Below are positions 40,911 to 43,572 of a stretch of 43,572 nt of DNA, piece after piece. Each line of letters starts with the position of its first letter. The stretch's first letter is position 1. A program made the translations under genes and the position numbers. This DNA comes from Planctomycetota bacterium (GTDB taxonomy: Bacteria; Planctomycetota; Planctomycetia; Gemmatales; Gemmataceae), in NCBI GenBank assembly GCA_016872595.1, contig VGZJ01000014.1:1-43572 (forward strand), in the 5' to 3' direction. The notes under the pieces are model-generated. The model was not told the origin of the DNA, ran no database searches, and worked only from the letters and a program-made list of their open reading frames with translations.

Positions 40911-43331
40911 ATGCGTTTCGCTTACCTGCTCTCGCTCTGTGTCCTCGCCGGTTTCGGTGGCGATGTCCGCGCGCAGAAGGTCGCCGTGTACCCGCCCGAC
41001 ATCAACCTCGAAACGAGCCGCGACCGGCAGTCGTTCGTCGTGCAGCTCACGCAAGCGGACGGCATCACCCGCGACGTGACCGAACAGGCGCAGGTCGCGT
41101 TCGCCAACCCCGCGTTCGCGAAGCTCGACAAGTTCGCGGTCGTGCCCGTCGCGGACGGCACGACGGAAATGAGCGTCACCTTCGGCGGGCAGGTCGTGAA
41201 GGTGCCCGTGAAGGTCACCAAGGCGAAGGAGGACCGCGCCATCTCGTTCAAGCAGGACGTGATGCCGGTGTTCATGCGCGCCGGGTGCAACGTCGGCGGG
41301 TGCCACGGGGCCGCCCGCGGCAAGGACGGGTTCCGCCTGTCGCTGTTCGGGTTCGACCCCGAGGGCGACCACTACCGCCTGACGCGCGAGCTGAACGGCC
41401 GGCGCATCAACCTCGCCATCCCCGCGGAGAGCACGCTTGTCGAGAAGGCGATGGGGAGCGTGCCCCACACCGGTGGCGCGAAGATCAAGAAGGACGACGA
41501 GTACTACACCACGCTGATCCGCTGGCTCGAGGCCGACGCCCCGCTCGACAAGCCCGACATCGCCCTGCCGGTCAGCATGGAAGTGTTCCCGCCCAGCGCC
41601 GTGCTGGACGGTAAGGGCGAGAAGCAGCGCGTCGTGGTGCGGGCGAAGTACAGCGACGGCACCGACCGCGACGTGACCTCGCTCGCGCTGTTCCTCACCA
41701 GCAACGAGAACGCGGCCAAGATCGCCGCCGACGGCGACGGCTCCGTGACCGCCGGCGACCGCGGCGAGGCGTTCGTCATGGCCCGGTTCCACACCTTCAC
41801 CATCGGCGTGCCGTTCATCACACTGCCAAAGGCGCTCCAGTTCACGTGGCCCAACGCCCCCGAAAACAACTACATCGACACGCTCGTTCACAACAAGCTG
41901 AAGAAGCTCCGCATCGAGCCGAGCGGCACCTGCGACGACGCCACCTTCGTCCGCCGCGTGTACCTCGACATCATCGGCGAACTGCCCACACCCGACGAGT
42001 ACGCCCGGTTCATGGTGTCCACGCTGCCGACCAAGCGCGAGCACCTCGTCGACGAACTGCTCGACCGCAAGGAGTTCGCGGAACTGTGGGTGCTGAAGTG
42101 GGCCGAGTTGCTCCAGATTCGTTCGTCGAATCAGGTCAGCTACAAAGCGATGCTGCTCTATTACGGCTGGTTGCAAGACAAGATCGCCAAGAACGTGCCC
42201 ACCGACGAGTGGGTGAAGGAACTGCTGGGCGCGAACGGCGGCACGTTCAAGAACCCGGCCACCAACTACTACCAGCTCGAAACCGACGTGCTGAAGGTGA
42301 CGGAGAACGTCGCGCAGGTGTTCATGGGCATGCGCATCCAGTGCGCCCAGTGCCACAACCACCCGTTCGACCGCTGGACGATGGACGACTACTACGGGTT
42401 CGCGAGCTTCTTCACCCAGATCGGGCGCAAGGGCACCGACGACGCGCGCGAGCTGATCGTGTTCAACAGCGGCGGCGGCGAGATCGGCCACCCGGTGCGC
42501 AAGACCGCGATGCCGGCCAAGTTCCTCGGCGGCACCGCCAACGCCGACGTCGCCGGCAAGGACCGGCGCGTCGTCCTCGCCAACTGGCTCGCCAGCCCGG
42601 ACAACCCGTACTTCGCCAAGAACCTGTCGAACGTGGTGTGGAACCACTTCTTCGGGCAGGGCATCGTCAACGACGTGGACGACGTGCGCATCTCGAACCC
42701 GCCGTCGAACCAAGAACTGCTGGACGAACTGGGCAAGAAGTTCACCGGCTACAAGTACGACTTCAAGAAACTGGTGCGCGACATCTGCACCTCGCAGACG
42801 TACCAGCGCAGCACGCAGCCGACGAAGACCAACGAGGGCGACACGCGGAACTTCGCCCGCGGCCCGATCCGCCGCATCCGCGCCGAGACGATGCTCGACG
42901 TCATCACGCAAGTGACCGACACGAAGAACAAGTTCCAAGGGCTGCCGCTGGGCGCGCGGGCGGTGCAGATCGCCGACGGCGGCGTGAGTACCTACTTCCT
43001 CACGACGTTCGGCCGCCCCACCCGCGAAACGGTGTGCTCGTGCGAGGTGCGTCTCGAACCGACGCTGTCGCAGAGTCTGCACCTGCTCAACGGCGGCACC
43101 GTGGAGCCGAAGATCGCGCAGGGCAACATCGTCGGCAAGATGCTTCAGGACAAGAAGACCCACGCGCAGGTCATCGAGCACCTCTACGTGCGGTGCCTGT
43201 GCCGCGCCCCCAAGCCCGACGAACTAAAAACACTGTTGGCGCTCGTGGACAAGAGCACCGACAAGAAGCAGGCGCTGGAAGACGTGTTCTGGGCGATCAT
43301 GAACTCGCGCGAGTTCATGTTCAACCACTGA
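40911..43331 (+). CDS. PSCyt1-Big2-PSCyt2(DUF1549)-PSD1(DUF1553) planctomycete cytochrome-like protein
   Basis: 806 residues. Signal peptide MRFAYLLSLCVLAGFGGDVRAQ. An N-terminal beta domain is followed by PSCyt1 (about 108-215), whose haem-like site AGCNVGGCHG has four residues between the cysteines (Cys126, Cys131, His132). A Big2-type Ig domain follows (about 222-305, VFPPSAVLDGKGEKQ). Next are PSCyt2/DUF1549 (about 325-520) with canonical RIQCAQCHNHPFDRW (Cys478, Cys481, His482), and PSD1/DUF1553 to the end (NLSNVVWNHFFGQGIV, LHLLNGGTV). The function is not established; partner genes of the DUF1501 type suggest a periplasmic redox or polymer-processing role. I chose ATG 40911 because GAGG lies 9 nt upstream; ATG 40896 is the alternative. 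Confidence 0.93.
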   Translation: MRFAYLLSLCVLAGFGGDVRAQKVAVYPPDINLETSRDRQSFVVQLTQADGITRDVTEQAQVAFANPAFAKLDKFAVVPVADGTTEMSVTFGGQVVKVPVKVTKAKEDRAISFKQDVMPVFMRAGCNVGGCHGAARGKDGFRLSLFGFDPEGDHYRLTRELNGRRINLAIPAESTLVEKAMGSVPHTGGAKIKKDDEYYTTLIRWLEADAPLDKPDIALPVSMEVFPPSAVLDGKGEKQRVVVRAKYSDGTDRDVTSLALFLTSNENAAKIAADGDGSVTAGDRGEAFVMARFHTFTIGVPFITLPKALQFTWPNAPENNYIDTLVHNKLKKLRIEPSGTCDDATFVRRVYLDIIGELPTPDEYARFMVSTLPTKREHLVDELLDRKEFAELWVLKWAELLQIRSSNQVSYKAMLLYYGWLQDKIAKNVPTDEWVKELLGANGGTFKNPATNYYQLETDVLKVTENVAQVFMGMRIQCAQCHNHPFDRWTMDDYYGFASFFTQIGRKGTDDARELIVFNSGGGEIGHPVRKTAMPAKFLGGTANADVAGKDRRVVLANWLASPDNPYFAKNLSNVVWNHFFGQGIVNDVDDVRISNPPSNQELLDELGKKFTGYKYDFKKLVRDICTSQTYQRSTQPTKTNEGDTRNFARGPIRRIRAETMLDVITQVTDTKNKFQGLPLGARAVQIADGGVSTYFLTTFGRPTRETVCSCEVRLEPTLSQSLHLLNGGTVEPKIAQGNIVGKMLQDKKTHAQVIEHLYVRCLCRAPKPDELKTLLALVDKSTDKKQALEDVFWAIMNSREFMFNH

Positions 43332-43389
43332 TGCACTATTGGGGAAAGTTCGGCCTTACAGAAACGCAGGTTCAGGACATCTGCTTGCA

Positions 43390-43572
43390 GCCCCGTAGGG
43401 GCGGCGGATGGTAGCCGGGGGTGAAGCGAGGGTCTGCGAGCGCAACCCCCGGTGACGTGACAAAAAAAAAATGGAAGCCCCGGAGGGGTGACGGAACCTT
43501 CCCAATGCGCCCTGTCGCCCCCCCCGGGCTTGGTGATTTGGTTGTCATCGCTTCCGGGGTTGCGCTGCGCTC
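43390..43572. repeat. Repeat-rich 3' gap with hairpins and a poly-A tract
   Basis: No gene seen after 43331. Elements: GCCCC-GTA-GGGGC hairpin (43390-43402); GTAG (43411-43414) followed by stem CCGGGGGT/ACCCCCGG (43415-43422 with 43445-43452); a run of ten A (43462-43471); and GCCCC-GGA-GGGG near 43477-43487. The last bases of the window (43550-43572), read on the opposite strand, resemble the GCGCAACCCCCGG part of the stem. A mirrored second half of a GTAG element therefore probably begins at the edge. Confidence 0.6.

Noticed and set aside
40824-43181. 785-codon open frame on the minus strand opposite the PSCyt gene
   Set aside because: Antisense shadow of a well-defined gene; low-complexity His/Val/Arg translation.
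1-43572. CRISPR array, tRNA or rRNA genes, prophage
   Set aside because: No regularly spaced direct repeats, no cloverleaf with TTCAAATCC-like arm, no rRNA blocks and no phage structural genes were seen when reading the gaps.

Overview
The window is GC-rich and almost completely coding. Its gene content points to a planctomycete, most likely of the Gemmata/Gemmataceae type. The evidence is a DUF1501 / PPC-domain / PSCyt1-PSCyt2-PSD1 gene set, a giant surface protein with an N-terminal LEDR motif, an alternative complex III (ACIII) respiratory cluster, and dispersed palindromes in intergenic gaps. I see no tRNA, rRNA, CRISPR array or prophage. The only mobile-element hint is a 39-codon zinc-ribbon fragment at the left edge, which may be the N-terminus of a transposase-like protein.

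Layout. (1) 320-5797, plus strand: a secreted glycosidase-like protein, asparaginyl-tRNA synthetase, and two overlapping methyltransferases. (2) 29575-5945, minus strand: about 24 kb read in one direction. It starts with a small membrane protein and then actA-actB-actC-actD-actE-actF (quinol:cytochrome c oxidoreductase). Next come a one-helix membrane protein, an SCO protein, caa3 oxidase subunits II, I, III and IV, a dihaem cytochrome c lipoprotein, haem A synthase, haem O synthase and a second SCO lipoprotein. The block ends with hutI-hutG-hutU and a secreted protein of unknown function. (3) 29859-30083, minus strand: a UPF0057/Pmp3-type mini membrane protein. (4) 30458-43331, plus strand: a surface protein with Ig-like modules and a cyclophilin domain, an SDR reductase, a Tat-exported cupin, an MFS exporter, a DUF1501 protein, a PPC-domain protein, a small unknown, and a PSCyt1/PSCyt2/PSD1 cytochrome.

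How the genes work together. ActA-F would oxidise menaquinol and pass electrons, through monohaem and dihaem cytochromes c and the c domain fused to subunit II, to an A2-type caa3 oxidase. Subunit I has Tyr-Ser in the YSHPAVY block instead of the usual proton-channel Glu. The cluster carries its own haem A and copper-centre maturation genes (ctaA, ctaB, two SCO proteins). The hut genes convert urocanate to glutamate and formamide; hutH is not in the window.

Most striking non-coding feature. Seven intergenic gaps are filled by palindromes built as 5'-GTAG-hairpin ... hairpin-CTAC-3'. Six of them run from a stop codon (0-6 nt away, or supplied by the element itself) to within 0-22 nt of the next start codon; the seventh lies between convergent genes. 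Stem sequences differ between loci, but the GTAG head and the head-to-head double-hairpin layout are kept, as in REP/BIME elements. A separate inverted repeat at 37911-38039 supplies the DNA that encodes the hydrophobic core of a signal peptide.
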